64,000 nucleotides of DNA from Acetobacterium wieringae. GTDB taxonomy: Bacteria; Bacillota; Clostridia; Eubacteriales; Eubacteriaceae. The stretch lies in the NCBI RefSeq assembly GCF_001766835.1, contig NZ_LKEU01000031.1, forward strand, positions 1 to 64,000, read 5' to 3'. This document shows, one piece after another, positions 1-9,127 of this stretch (position 1 is its first letter; the number at the start of each line of letters is the position of its first letter). The notes beneath the pieces were generated by a model. It was given only the letters and a program-made list of their open reading frames with translations. It was not told the origin of the DNA and ran no database searches. A program made the translations under genes and the position numbers.

Positions 1-1
1 G

Positions 2-133
2 GACATCGTCGGCTTATTTGGCATGCCCGGATTTATTGGTTCGGATAATGAAAACCGCCAAATGTCAATTGCATTTGGCGGTTTAATAATCTGTGGCGTA
101 TATATTGTCGTTAACTTAATGACATTGGTTTAG
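2..133 (+). CDS. C-terminal fragment of a membrane protein
   Basis: An open frame runs in from the left edge and stops with TAG at 131-133, giving the last 43 residues of a protein. The end is strongly hydrophobic (about residues 22-43) and looks like a final membrane helix. A hairpin terminator follows at 161-184, as expected for a gene end. The family cannot be recognised from this piece. A perfect inverted repeat lies inside the frame, which is unusual for coding DNA and lowers confidence. Confidence 0.4.
   Translation, partial: DIVGLFGMPGFIGSDNENRQMSIAFGGLIICGVYIVVNLMTLV
52..84. repeat. Perfect 13-bp inverted repeat
   Basis: Arms AAACCGCCAAATG and CATTTGGCGGTTT flank a 7-nt loop. There is no T-run after it, so it is not a classical terminator, and it appears to lie within the C-terminal codons of the upstream gene. 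Confidence 0.7.
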
Positions 134-160
134 CGGTTCTTTTTTTGATTTCTTAAAAAT

Positions 161-184
161 AACCCCTGGTGGGGTTCTTTGTTT
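161..184 (+). terminator. Hairpin terminator of the upstream gene
   Basis: AACCCC-tggt-GGGGTT stem followed by a T-rich tract, 27 nt after the stop of the partial gene and just before the rny promoter. Confidence 0.5.
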
Positions 185-185
185 C

Positions 186-214
186 TTGACACTATTTTCA
201 AAAGAGTATAAAAT
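186..214 (+). promoter_or_regulatory. Sigma-A promoter of rny
   Basis: TTGACA (186-191), a 17-nt spacer and TAAAAT (209-214), about 50 nt before the rny start. This is a near-consensus housekeeping promoter. Confidence 0.7.
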
Positions 215-263
215 ATAGATCATGATGAGTAGATTAAAAACATAGCAAATCGTTTATAAGGAG

Positions 264-1808
264 GTGAAAATTATAGACATACTAACAATAATTTTATTCA
301 TTGGTATCATCGCTGCGTTTGGAATTGGTTATTTGGTACGCAAAAATATTGCCGAAGGCAAGATAAAGAATGCTGAATTAACCGCCACAACGATTGTGAA
401 TGATGCCGTCAAAGAAGGAGAAACTTTAAAAAAGGAAATTCTATTTGATGCAAAGGAAGAATCTTTGAAATTAAAAGAATCCCTTGAAAAAGATAATCGT
501 GAACGACGAGCCGAGCTTCAGAAACTTGAAAATCGCTTGATTCAAAAAGAAGAAAACCTTGAGAAGAAGCTGACAAATTTAGAACGCAGTGAAGAATCTC
601 TGGCCCGAAAAAGCAAAGAACTCGAAAAGAAGCAAGAAAAAGTTGAAAGCATGTATGACGAGCAGGTCAAGGAACTTGAGCGGATTTCCGGGCTTACTTA
701 TGAAGAAGCAAAAGAAATTTTGCTGGAAGACATCAGTAAAGATACCCGTCAGGAAGCGGCGATTATGATTCGTCAGATTGAAGCTGAATCAAAAGCCACT
801 GCTGATAAAAAAGCCAAAGAACTGATTGCCCAATCGATTCAACGTTGCGCCGCCGACCATGTGGCTGAACAAACCATTACGGTGGTCAACCTGCCAAATG
901 ACGAGATGAAGGGCCGAATCATCGGTCGGGAGGGTCGGAATATCCGCACCCTGGAAACCCTCACCGGGATTGATCTGATTATTGATGACACCCCGGAAGC
1001 CGTTATTCTTTCTGGTTTTGATCCGATTCGTCGGGAAGTGGCCAGATTGTCTCTGGAAAAACTGATTATTGATGGTCGAATCCATCCTGCCCGGATTGAG
1101 GAGATGGTCAAAAAATCGCAAAAGGAAGTCGACAACCATATCAAAGAGGTCGGCGAACAAGCTTGTTTTGATACCGGCATTCATGGCCTGCACCCGGAAA
1201 TTGTCCGGCTTTTGGGACGGCTTAAATACCGTACCAGCTATGGTCAAAATGTATTAAAGCATTCCATTGAAGTATCTCATCTGGCGGGCATCATGGCCGC
1301 CGAATTGGATGGAAACATTAAGATCGCCAAGCGAGCAGGATTATTACATGATATTGGAAAAGCGATTGATCATGAGGTCGAAGGGCCCCATGTTGAAATT
1401 GGAGTCAATGTATTAAAAAAATACAAAGAAAATAAAAACGTTATTCATGCTGTCGAAGCTCATCATGGTGATGTTGAAGCCCGGACGATGGAAGCCGTTC
1501 TGGTTCAGTCAGCGGATGCCATTTCAGCAGCACGACCTGGTGCCAGACGAGAAACCCTAGTTTCTTATATCCAACGGTTACAGGAACTGGAAACCATTGC
1601 CATGTCCTTTGATGGGGTTGAGAAATCATACGCCATTCAGGCTGGACGTGAAGTCAGAATTATGGTTAAACCAAATGAAGTTAACGATGATGAAATGATT
1701 TTGCTGTCCCGAGATATTGCCAAGAAGATTGAAGCTGAAATGGAATATCCCGGTAACATTAAGGTTAATCTGATTCGTGAAACGAGAGCTAGCGACTACG
1801 CTAAATAG
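264..1808 (+). CDS. rny: Ribonuclease Y
   Basis: Membrane-anchored endoribonuclease that starts mRNA decay. Order seen: an N-terminal transmembrane helix (about residues 5-25), a long charged coiled coil (about 30-150), a KH RNA-binding domain with [10 protein letters not shown] near residue 217, and an HD phosphohydrolase domain with the metal-binding HDIGK near residue 362. The length of 514 aa is typical. The start is odd: the Shine-Dalgarno AAGGAGGTG abuts or overlaps the GTG at 264, while an in-frame ATT at 270 would have better spacing. ymdB and purB follow, a common clostridial order. Confidence 0.95.
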   Translation: MKIIDILTIILFIGIIAAFGIGYLVRKNIAEGKIKNAELTATTIVNDAVKEGETLKKEILFDAKEESLKLKESLEKDNRERRAELQKLENRLIQKEENLEKKLTNLERSEESLARKSKELEKKQEKVESMYDEQVKELERISGLTYEEAKEILLEDISKDTRQEAAIMIRQIEAESKATADKKAKELIAQSIQRCAADHVAEQTITVVNLPNDEMKGRIIGREGRNIRTLETLTGIDLIIDDTPEAVILSGFDPIRREVARLSLEKLIIDGRIHPARIEEMVKKSQKEVDNHIKEVGEQACFDTGIHGLHPEIVRLLGRLKYRTSYGQNVLKHSIEVSHLAGIMAAELDGNIKIAKRAGLLHDIGKAIDHEVEGPHVEIGVNVLKKYKENKNVIHAVEAHHGDVEARTMEAVLVQSADAISAARPGARRETLVSYIQRLQELETIAMSFDGVEKSYAIQAGREVRIMVKPNEVNDDEMILLSRDIAKKIEAEMEYPGNIKVNLIRETRASDYAK

Positions 1809-1811
1809 TCT

Positions 1812-1840
1812 AAAAGGGGAGAGATTCTCCCCTTTTTTTA
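1812..1840 (+). terminator. Terminator of rny
   Basis: Perfect 11-bp stem AAAAGGGGAGA / TCTCCCCTTTT with a 3-nt loop, running into a T-tract directly after the rny stop. Confidence 0.9.
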
Positions 1841-1865
1841 GTCAGTTTTTAATGCAGAAGGATAA

Positions 1866-2672
1866 ATGATGAAGATACTAATACTGGGGGACGTCTATGG
1901 CCGCCCCGGACGAAAAATTTTAAAAGACCAACTGGCCACAATCATTGCCGAACAAGACATTGATTTTACGGTTGTTAATGGCGAAAATGCCTCCGGGGGT
2001 AATGGTCTCTCGACTAAAAATGCCAAAGAATTGCTAAATTTGCCGATTGATGTCATCACCATGGGCAACCATGTCTGGCAGCAAAAAGAGCTACTTGAAA
2101 CCATTGCCGACTTTCCGCAGATTATCCGGCCCCTGAATTATCCCGACCCCTGTCCAGGCAAAGGCTATGATTTTTTTAACTGCACCCTAAAAGATGGCCG
2201 TACCAAACGAATTGCGGTGGTGAATCTGTCCGGCCAGATTTTTATGCCCAACTTAAACTGCCCTTTTAATATGATGGCACCACTCCGAGAGTCCTTAAAA
2301 GCCGCCGCCGATCTGGTGTTGGTTGATTTTCATGCCGAAGCCACCTCGGAAAAAATTGCCTTCGGGTATTTTATGGATGGTTACGCCACTGCCGTTTATG
2401 GCACCCACACCCATGTCCAGACAGCCGACGAACGGATTTTAACTGGCGGTACGGCCTATATTACCGACATCGGGATGACCGGACCACTTGATGGCGTGAT
2501 TGGGGTGGATTCCCAGATCATTCTTGATACCATGCTAACAAAACGGCCCAGCCGTTTTGTGACAGCCACTGGTTCTGTTCAGATCAATGGGATTATTTTG
2601 ACCATCGATGAACTTGAAAACAAAGTGACGCACATCACTCGATTATATCAAACCTACGAAACTGACCAGTAA
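1866..2672 (+). CDS. ymdB: YmdB-family metallophosphoesterase
   Basis: Calcineurin-like phosphoesterase of the TIGR00282/YmdB family. In Bacillus, YmdB hydrolyses 2',3'-cyclic nucleotides and affects RNA levels and biofilm and motility choice. Metal-ligand motifs are visible: GDVYGRPGR at residues 8-16, GNHVW near residue 61, a central DFHAE and a C-terminal GTHTHVQT. The length of 268 aa matches the family. ATG codons at 1866 and 1869 are both possible starts. It is separated from rny by a terminator, so it is probably transcribed separately. Confidence 0.92.
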   Translation: MMKILILGDVYGRPGRKILKDQLATIIAEQDIDFTVVNGENASGGNGLSTKNAKELLNLPIDVITMGNHVWQQKELLETIADFPQIIRPLNYPDPCPGKGYDFFNCTLKDGRTKRIAVVNLSGQIFMPNLNCPFNMMAPLRESLKAAADLVLVDFHAEATSEKIAFGYFMDGYATAVYGTHTHVQTADERILTGGTAYITDIGMTGPLDGVIGVDSQIILDTMLTKRPSRFVTATGSVQINGIILTIDELENKVTHITRLYQTYETDQ

Positions 2673-2711
2673 GCGGCGGTTTTAAATGGAAAATTAAAAG
2701 CTTCGAACAAT

Positions 2712-2828
2712 GAGTGCTTTGGGTGCAGTTTCCACAAACAATTTTGTAACGTGTAGGCGAACAGTTCAGAGAACTGTCCGCCGTACAGTGTAAAAATTGT
2801 TTCGTGCGAAACTGGACGCAAAGCTCAC
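2712..2828. repeat. Family 1 structured repeat, copy A
   Basis: Imperfect palindrome of about 117 nt. The outer arms are GCAGTTTCCACAAACAATTTT and its partner near AAAATTGTTTCGTGCGAAAC; the inner hairpin is GGCGaACAGTTC-aga-GAACTGTcCGCC. It shares the conserved GTAACGTGTAGGCGAACAG and CCGCCGTACAGTGTAAA with copies near 14.9 and 16.4 kb. It ends 26 nt before purB. Confidence 0.85.
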
Positions 2829-2854
2829 GGATTTAAATATGAAAGGAATAAATT

Positions 2855-4288
2855 ATGAAAGCATACTATGAAAACCCCCTGATTGAGCGGTATTCCTCAA
2901 AGGAGATGCTCCATATCTTCTCAGCGGACAATAAATTTCAAAGCTGGCGGAAGCTGTGGGTGGCTCTGGCCGAAGCCGAGCAGGAACTGGGACTTAACAT
3001 CAGCGACACCCAGATTGCCGAACTGAAAGCCAACATCACCAACATCGATTATGAACTGGCGGCCCAAAAAGAAAAAGAACTGCGCCACGACGTCATGGCC
3101 CATGTTCATACCTATGGGGCCCAATGTCCGACAGCCAAAGGGATTATCCATCTGGGGGCTACCAGTGCCTATGTCGGAGACAATACCGATGTGATTGTTT
3201 ACAGCCAGGGTCTGGTCCATGTCCGTAAGCAGGTCCTTAATCTGATCAACCACCTGTCCCGCTTTGCCGCCCAGTATAAAGAGTTGCCGACTCTCGGCTT
3301 TACCCATTTTCAGCCAGCCCAACTGACCACCATCGGTAAGCGGGCCTGTTTATGGATTCAGGATCTGCTGATGGATCTGGCGGATCTTGATCATCTGCTT
3401 AGCAATGTTAAGCTGTTGGGGGTTAAAGGTACCACCGGCACCCAGGCCAGTTTTATGGAACTGTTTGACAATGATCACGACAAGGTTAAAAAACTGGATA
3501 CCCTGGTGGCCCAAAAAATGGGCTTTAAAAAATCATTTGCGGTCAGCGGGCAAACCTATTCCCGTAAATTTGATGCCCAGGTGCTTGGTGTCCTCAGCGG
3601 CATCGCCCAGACCCTGACCAAATTTGCCACCGACATCCGCCTGCTGCAGAATTTGAAAGAAGTTGAGGAACCCTTTGAAAAAAGCCAGATTGGCTCGTCG
3701 GCGATGGCCTACAAACGCAACCCGATGCGGTCCGAGCGGATCTGTTCGCTGGCCCGTTATATCATCGTCAATGCCCTGAACCCGGCCCTGACGGCTTCGG
3801 CCCAATGGTTTGAGCGAACCTTGGATGATTCGGCCAACAAGCGGATCTCAATTCCCGAAGGCTTTCTGGCTACCGATGCCATTCTGATGATTGCCATGAA
3901 TGTTTCGGAAAACTTGGTGGTATACCCCAAGGTGGTGCGCCAGCATATCGATGCCGAGCTGCCCTTTATGGTCACCGAGAACATTATTATGGAAGGGGTC
4001 AAGCGGGGTGGTGATCGTCAGGATCTCCACGAAAAAATCCGGGTGTTGTCGATGGAAGCTGGCCATACTGTGAAGGTGGAAGGGAAACCCAATGACCTGA
4101 TTGAACGAATCCTTAAAGATCCTGCCTTCAACTTAAAAACCGAGGATGTCGATGCCTTAATGGACCCCAGCCTCTATGTTGGTCGGGCGCCCCAACAGGT
4201 CGATGATTTTATCAGCGAAGAAGTGGCTCCGGTGCTTGAGGCCAATCAGGATCTGCTCACTCTCAGCAAGATTGATTTAAAAGTATAG
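2855..4288 (+). CDS. purB: Adenylosuccinate lyase
   Basis: Cleaves SAICAR and adenylosuccinate with release of fumarate in de novo purine and AMP synthesis; cytosolic homotetramer. Fumarase/aspartase superfamily signatures are present: TSAYVGDNTD near residue 105, HFQPAQLTT near 150 and the catalytic-loop signature GSSAMAYKRNP near 285. The 477-aa length is normal. The start ATG has the upstream AAAGGAATAA. A structured repeat of family 1 lies directly before it. It is followed by the tRNA-Trp promoter. Confidence 0.95.
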   Translation: MKAYYENPLIERYSSKEMLHIFSADNKFQSWRKLWVALAEAEQELGLNISDTQIAELKANITNIDYELAAQKEKELRHDVMAHVHTYGAQCPTAKGIIHLGATSAYVGDNTDVIVYSQGLVHVRKQVLNLINHLSRFAAQYKELPTLGFTHFQPAQLTTIGKRACLWIQDLLMDLADLDHLLSNVKLLGVKGTTGTQASFMELFDNDHDKVKKLDTLVAQKMGFKKSFAVSGQTYSRKFDAQVLGVLSGIAQTLTKFATDIRLLQNLKEVEEPFEKSQIGSSAMAYKRNPMRSERICSLARYIIVNALNPALTASAQWFERTLDDSANKRISIPEGFLATDAILMIAMNVSENLVVYPKVVRQHIDAELPFMVTENIIMEGVKRGGDRQDLHEKIRVLSMEAGHTVKVEGKPNDLIERILKDPAFNLKTEDVDALMDPSLYVGRAPQQVDDFISEEVAPVLEANQDLLTLSKIDLKV

Positions 4289-4309
4289 AATAAAAAGTTT
4301 ATAAAGATA

Positions 4310-4338
4310 TTGACAAACACATCAGCAGCACTTATAAT
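4310..4338 (+). promoter_or_regulatory. Sigma-A promoter of tRNA-Trp
   Basis: TTGACA (4310-4315), 17-nt spacer, TATAAT (4333-4338). Perfect consensus, 17 nt before the tRNA. Confidence 0.9.
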
Positions 4339-4355
4339 ATAGTAGTTGCTGTTGT

Positions 4356-4431
4356 AGGGGTATAGCTCAGTTGGTAGAGCAGTGGTCTCCAAAACCACGT
4401 GCCGAGGGTTCAAATCCTTCTGCCCCTGCCA
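4356..4431 (+). tRNA. tRNA-Trp (anticodon CCA)
   Basis: A 76-nt cloverleaf: acceptor AGGGGTA pairs with TGCCCCT, the D-arm has AGCTCAGTTGGTAGAGC, the anticodon loop is CTCCAAA (anticodon CCA at 4389-4391) and the T-arm is GAGGGTTCAAATCCTTC. The 3' CCA is genome-encoded. It is a single tRNA unit with its own consensus promoter and terminator. Confidence 0.97.
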
Positions 4432-4443
4432 AAAATAAAGGAT

Positions 4444-4477
4444 AAACTTCGATTCGATGAATCGGAGTTTTTTTTTA
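4444..4477 (+). terminator. Terminator after tRNA-Trp
   Basis: 12-bp stem AAACTTCGATTC / GAATCGGAGTTT (one G-T pair), 3-nt loop, then a run of T. The following 4478-4670 is AT-rich and holds no recognisable gene. Confidence 0.9.
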
Positions 4478-4670
4478 TCTCAAAAATTGCGGCGGCTTTT
4501 GGGGTAGGAAACGATTCGGTTTAAAATTCCGAAATTATTTAATAATGAAAGAATTAAATACAAACTTTCAAATTTATAATAATTTTCCCATCATTTACGG
4601 AAAATAAAAGACTAAAAAGATATTGTATAAGAATGTCTTTCAAAAAAGCATAAAAAAATAATAAATTAAC

Positions 4671-4699
4671 TTTATCTCATTGAGCTTTTAAGGTATAAT
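4671..4699 (+). promoter_or_regulatory. Candidate promoter and structured leader of citrate synthase
   Basis: TATAAT at 4694-4699 with a weak TTTATC 17 nt upstream. The expected leader (about 4706-4790) holds a nested stem at about 4721-4758, outer ATTGCG/CGCAAT and inner GGCCTG/CAGGCC. It could be a protective or regulatory leader; no known riboswitch was recognised. Confidence 0.4.
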
Positions 4700-4799
4700 A
4701 AGCTAACATTAAGTCGGGCGATTGCGAAATGCATAAACGGCCTGTCAGGCCCCGCAATTTTGTAATGGCAAAAAATAAGAAAGATAGAGGAGATTGATG

Positions 4800-6164
4800 A
4801 TGAATCGTGTGTTTTCGGAAATTACCCCTGAAATTATAGAGTATAGTGAATTATGCGTAAAAAATAGCACCATTGAGCCAGAGTTATATAAAAAATTCAA
4901 GGTCAACCGGGGCCTCCGGGATTTAGACGGTAACGGGGTCTTGACCGGACTGACCGAAATCTCGGAAATCCAGGCTTATATCTTTGAAGACGGCAAAAAA
5001 ATCGGAACCGAAGGAAAACTCTTCTATCGGGGTGTCGACGTTGAAGCCATGGTTGACGGCTTTGTCAAAGAAAAACGGTTCGGTTTTGAAGAAGTGGTTT
5101 ATCTGCTGCTGTTTGGCAGTCAACCCAATTCAGACGAGCTGGAACGCTTTACCACCGTGCTGGGAAACTATCGCAGCCTGCCCACCAGCTTTGTGCGGGA
5201 TATTATTATGAAGGCCCCCAGCTCTGATATGATGAACACTCTGGCCCGTAGTGTTCTGACCCTGTTTTCCTATGATGACAAAGCCAGCGATGTCTCGATT
5301 CCCAATGTACTGCGGCAATCTCTGGAGTTAATCGCTCTGTTTCCGCTGTTGGCAGTCTATGGTTACCAGACCTATAAACATTATCACGATGACCAGAGTC
5401 TGTTTATTCACCAACCGCAACCGCATCTGTCAACGGCCGAAAATATTCTCTACATTTTACGGCCGGACAGCCGGTATACTGAGCTGGAAGCCCGGATTCT
5501 GGATATCGCCCTGGTGCTTCATGCCGAACACGGTGGCGGTAACAACTCGACCTTTACCACCCATGTGGTGTCGTCTTCGGGCACTGACACCTACTCAGTC
5601 ATTGCGGCGTCACTGGGTTCGTTAAAAGGCCCCAAACATGGTGGAGCAAATATTAAAGTGGTGGAAATGTTTGAAGACATGAAAAAAACTCTGGATGATT
5701 GGACCGATGAAAAACAGGTGCGCCAGTATCTGGTGGATCTGCTTAATAAACGGGCCTTCGACAATGCTGGATTGATCTACGGGATGGGTCACGCCATCTA
5801 TTCGGTATCGGATCCCCGGGCCAATGTCTTTAAAGGGTTTGTCAAAAGCCTCTCTGAAGAAAAGGGCCTCCACGATGAGTTTGAACTGTATTCGATGGTG
5901 GAACGACTGGCGCCGGAAGTCATCGGTGAAGAACGTAAAATCTACAAGGGTGTCAGTGCCAATGTCGACTTTTACAGCGGCTTTGTTTACAGCATGCTGG
6001 GCCTGCCTCTGGAACTGTTTACGCCGATTTTTGCGATTGCCCGAATTGCTGGTTGGAGTGCTCACCGTTTGGAAGAGCTGATCAATGCCGGAAAGATTAT
6101 CCGTCCGGCCTACATGCACGTCAGCGAACGCCGGGATTACGAACCACTGAATAAGCGCCAATAA
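4800..6164 (+). CDS. Citrate synthase (Si type)
   Basis: Condenses acetyl-CoA and oxaloacetate to citrate, in an anaerobe mainly for 2-oxoglutarate and glutamate synthesis. The large citrate-synthase fold is seen with its active-site segments: LHAEHGGGNNSTF near residue 241, GPKHGGAN near 280, GMGHAIYSVSDPR near 325 and a late VDFYSGFVYSMLGLP. At 454 aa it is longer than the common bacterial type because of an extended N-terminus. TTG 4794, ATG 4797 and ATG 4800 are in frame; ATG 4800 has the best spacing (7 nt) from AGAGGAG. Monocistronic, with its own terminator. Confidence 0.9.
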   Translation: MNRVFSEITPEIIEYSELCVKNSTIEPELYKKFKVNRGLRDLDGNGVLTGLTEISEIQAYIFEDGKKIGTEGKLFYRGVDVEAMVDGFVKEKRFGFEEVVYLLLFGSQPNSDELERFTTVLGNYRSLPTSFVRDIIMKAPSSDMMNTLARSVLTLFSYDDKASDVSIPNVLRQSLELIALFPLLAVYGYQTYKHYHDDQSLFIHQPQPHLSTAENILYILRPDSRYTELEARILDIALVLHAEHGGGNNSTFTTHVVSSSGTDTYSVIAASLGSLKGPKHGGANIKVVEMFEDMKKTLDDWTDEKQVRQYLVDLLNKRAFDNAGLIYGMGHAIYSVSDPRANVFKGFVKSLSEEKGLHDEFELYSMVERLAPEVIGEERKIYKGVSANVDFYSGFVYSMLGLPLELFTPIFAIARIAGWSAHRLEELINAGKIIRPAYMHVSERRDYEPLNKRQ

Positions 6165-6214
6165 TTTCCTTTAACATGGGGCGCATAAGGCAAAAATATC
6201 CCCGAAATTTAATC

Positions 6215-6262
6215 GTCTTTCTGATCGCTTCTGTGCTAGAATAGATCAGGAAGACTTTTTTT
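6215..6262 (+). terminator. Terminator of citrate synthase
   Basis: 12-bp stem GTCTTTCTGATC / GATCAGGAAGAC (one wobble) with a 17-nt loop and a seven-T tail. Confidence 0.8.
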
Positions 6263-6406
6263 ATGTGACCCTGTCGCAACCCGGAACCTGCCTGTTTTTA
6301 CATGCAAGATCTTTGTTTTGGCAACGGGGTAATTGTAACAAAATTGTGTCTTTATTATGGGTTTAAATTAGTGTATAATATTACAGATGAATTAAATGAG
6401 GTTAAG

Positions 6407-7345
6407 ATGTACAATACTTTTGAAGAGATTGGTCAGGCGGTTCAGAGTGGCCCCAAAGGTACCCTGGTGGTGGCAGCGGCGGCTGAAAGTGAGCTGCTGC
6501 GGGCTCTATCAGCCGCCAACGGATTGTATCTGGAGCACATCATTCTGGTTGGCAGTCGCAGCCGGATTGAGGCCATCAGCAGTGCCCAAAAAATTGATCT
6601 AAGCAGGATGACAATTATTGATTGTGACGATCTGGCCACGGCCTGTGAACAGGCCGTGGCTCTGGTTCGTCAGGGCCAGGCTGATTTTATTATGAAAGGC
6701 CTGGTCGATACCTCTATCTTTTTAAAAGCCGTCATCCATAAGACCAACGGCCTGTTGATTGGCCGCCTGCTTAGCAGCATTATGATGGTTCGGATGGCCA
6801 GCTATCACAAATTTCTGATCCTGTCCGATGGTGGGATGATCATCGATCCGGATCTGGAAAAGAAAAAAGGAGTTATCAGTAATGCCGTGGATTTTTCACG
6901 CTTGCTGGGACTTAACCCGATTAAAGTCGGCTGCCTGGCGGCCAAGGAAAAGGTCAATCCCAAAATGCCAGCGACGGTGGATGGGGCAGCCCTGAAGCAA
7001 CTGGGCGAGGCCAATTATTTCGGCCAGGATGTGCTGGTGGAGGGCCCGATTGCCATGGATCTGCTGATCTCTAAAACAGCGGCCCGGATTAAGGGCTATG
7101 AATCGGCGGTAGCTGGTGATGTTGACGTCATTGTCATGCCCAACATTGAAACCGGTAACGCCGTCATGAAGGTCATGACCCATCTGGGTCAGGCACAATT
7201 GGGTGGGATTGTGATGGGAGCCTGTGTTCCGATTATTTTGACCTCCCGATCCGATTCGTTTGAAAACAAATTAAATTCAATCATTCTCGGGGCTTTTTTG
7301 GCCCAGCGAATGGATAATTGTCACCAATTACGAGAGGAGCATTAA
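6407..7345 (+). CDS. Phosphate acetyl/butyryltransferase family protein
   Basis: Phosphotransacylase (PTA_PTB family) that exchanges CoA for phosphate on an acyl-CoA, giving an acyl phosphate for ATP synthesis. The 312-aa protein resembles phosphate butyryltransferase in size and contains the family-like VMKGLVDT (here IMKGLVDTSIF) and EGPIAMDLL segments. ATG 6407 follows GAGG with normal spacing; an upstream in-frame extension to 6302 lacks an RBS. The stop codon touches the iorA start, so it is in one operon with iorAB. That context suggests aryl-acyl-CoA substrates from amino-acid fermentation (inference). No partner kinase is adjacent. Confidence 0.85.
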   Translation: MYNTFEEIGQAVQSGPKGTLVVAAAAESELLRALSAANGLYLEHIILVGSRSRIEAISSAQKIDLSRMTIIDCDDLATACEQAVALVRQGQADFIMKGLVDTSIFLKAVIHKTNGLLIGRLLSSIMMVRMASYHKFLILSDGGMIIDPDLEKKKGVISNAVDFSRLLGLNPIKVGCLAAKEKVNPKMPATVDGAALKQLGEANYFGQDVLVEGPIAMDLLISKTAARIKGYESAVAGDVDVIVMPNIETGNAVMKVMTHLGQAQLGGIVMGACVPIILTSRSDSFENKLNSIILGAFLAQRMDNCHQLREEH

Positions 7346-9127
7346 ATGAAGCTATTACTGACAGGAAATGAAGCCATCGCCCGAGGGGCCTGGGAGGCGG
7401 GGGTCAAGTTTGCCACTGCCTATCCAGGAACACCCAGTACTGAAATTCTAGAAAACGTCGCCACCTATCCGGAGATTGTCTCGGAGTGGGCACCCAATGA
7501 AAAGGTGGCCCTGGAAGCGGCTGCCGGTGCGGCCATCGGCGGCGTCCGCAGCCTCTGTGCCATGAAACACGTCGGCGTCAATGTCGCCACCGATCCGCTC
7601 TTTACTCTGGCATATCTGGGAGTTAACGCCGGAGCTGTGCTGGTTACCGCTGATGAACCGGGGATGCATTCGTCCCAGAACGAACAGGACAACCGCAACT
7701 ATGCCCGTCATGCCAAGGTCTGCATGTTTGAACCTTCCGACAGCCAGGAAGCCAAGGATATGATTAAGGAAGCCTACGCCATCAGCGAAGACTACGACTT
7801 GCCGGTGCTGTTCCGGATGACCACCCGGGTCTGTCACTCCAAATCAATTGTTTCCTGCAGTGACCGGCTTGAAGTAGCCGATAAACCCTACGAAAAAGAT
7901 ATCCGCAAATACTGTCCGCTACCGGCTTTTGCTCGGGGCATGCAGGTTAAACTGGCCGATAATTTTGCCCGCCTGGAAGAGTATTCCAACACCACGCCCT
8001 TTAATTACATTGAAGATAATGGGGCAGAGATTGGCATTATCGGTTCAGGCGTGGCCTACCGCTATGCCAAGGAAGTCTTTGGCAACACCGTTTCCTATTT
8101 AAAGATCGGCTTTAGCTATCCGCTGCCGATGAAAAAAATTGCTGACTTTGCCAAGGGCAAGAAAACCGTCTATATTTTCGAAGAAAATGATCCGATTATG
8201 GAAACAGAAATTAAAGCCGCCGGAATTAATTGTGTCGGCAAGGAAAAACTGCCAACCATGGGTGAGCTGACCCCGGATCGGATTCGTCAGGCGCTGCTGG
8301 ATGAAACAGCCCAGGTGATTAATCCCAATCCTGAGATGGTGCTGCCCCGACCGCCAGCCCTCTGTGCCGGATGTCCCCACCGCGGCGTTTTCTACGAGCT
8401 GGGTCGCCGCAAGGATCTGATGATCTTTAGTGACATCGGCTGTTATTCGTTGGGGTTAATGCCACCCTATAATGCCACCGATGCGATGATCTGCATGGGG
8501 GCCAGTATCAGTGGTGGACATGGCGTCCAGAAAGCCTTTGACATCAAGGGCGATCACTCCAAAAAAGTGGTTTCGATTCTTGGCGACTCGACCTTTTTCC
8601 ACTCCGGCATCACCAGTCTGATGGATGTGACCTATAACAAAAGCAATACCTTAACAATTATTCTCGATAACCGCATTACCGGGATGACCGGCCATCAGCA
8701 GAATCCTGGCACCGGCTATGACTTAAAAGGTGATGACGCCCCAATCATTGACATTGAGGCGATGGTCAAAGCCTGCGGGGTTAAAAACCTGATTTCAGTC
8801 GATCCCAATAATCTGAAGATTGTGCAGGAAGCCATTGAATGGGGTCTCAATGTTGATGGCCCGGCAGTCATTATTACCCGTTGGCCTTGTGTACTTAAAA
8901 AATTCTCGGCCCAGGATCAGACCGAATTCCCCACCGCTTTTAAAATGGTGGCCACTGTTAACCTTGATACCTGTATCGGCTGCAAAAAATGCCTGAAGTC
9001 CGGCTGTCCGGCCCTGGCTTTTGACTTGGCCAATAAAAAATCCGGCATTCTTAAAGAAACCTGTGTTGGCTGTGGAGTTTGTGCCCAGATCTGTCCCAAA
9101 CAGGCCATTACTGTGGAGGTAAGATAA
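7346..9127 (+). CDS. iorA: Indolepyruvate ferredoxin oxidoreductase, alpha subunit
   Basis: Thiamine-diphosphate Fe-S subunit that oxidatively decarboxylates aryl pyruvates (from Trp, Phe, Tyr transamination) to aryl-acetyl-CoA, reducing ferredoxin. Seen: an N-terminal pyrimidine-binding domain (GTPSTEI near residue 30), a CAGCPHRG segment near residue 340, the TPP-binding GDSTFFHSG near 412, and two C-terminal 4Fe-4S motifs, CIGCKKCLKSGCP (about 542) and CVGCGVCAQICP (about 572). The 593-aa length is normal. It begins immediately after the acyltransferase stop and overlaps iorB by 1 nt. Confidence 0.95.
   Translation: MKLLLTGNEAIARGAWEAGVKFATAYPGTPSTEILENVATYPEIVSEWAPNEKVALEAAAGAAIGGVRSLCAMKHVGVNVATDPLFTLAYLGVNAGAVLVTADEPGMHSSQNEQDNRNYARHAKVCMFEPSDSQEAKDMIKEAYAISEDYDLPVLFRMTTRVCHSKSIVSCSDRLEVADKPYEKDIRKYCPLPAFARGMQVKLADNFARLEEYSNTTPFNYIEDNGAEIGIIGSGVAYRYAKEVFGNTVSYLKIGFSYPLPMKKIADFAKGKKTVYIFEENDPIMETEIKAAGINCVGKEKLPTMGELTPDRIRQALLDETAQVINPNPEMVLPRPPALCAGCPHRGVFYELGRRKDLMIFSDIGCYSLGLMPPYNATDAMICMGASISGGHGVQKAFDIKGDHSKKVVSILGDSTFFHSGITSLMDVTYNKSNTLTIILDNRITGMTGHQQNPGTGYDLKGDDAPIIDIEAMVKACGVKNLISVDPNNLKIVQEAIEWGLNVDGPAVIITRWPCVLKKFSAQDQTEFPTAFKMVATVNLDTCIGCKKCLKSGCPALAFDLANKKSGILKETCVGCGVCAQICPKQAITVEVR

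Noticed and set aside
789..1247. Antisense frame of 152 codons opposite rny
   Set aside because: It mirrors codon structure of rny in the KH-HD region, lacks an RBS and has no recognisable motif.
5622..6161. 179-codon antisense frame opposite citrate synthase
   Set aside because: It is a shadow of the strong plus-strand gene and has no RBS.
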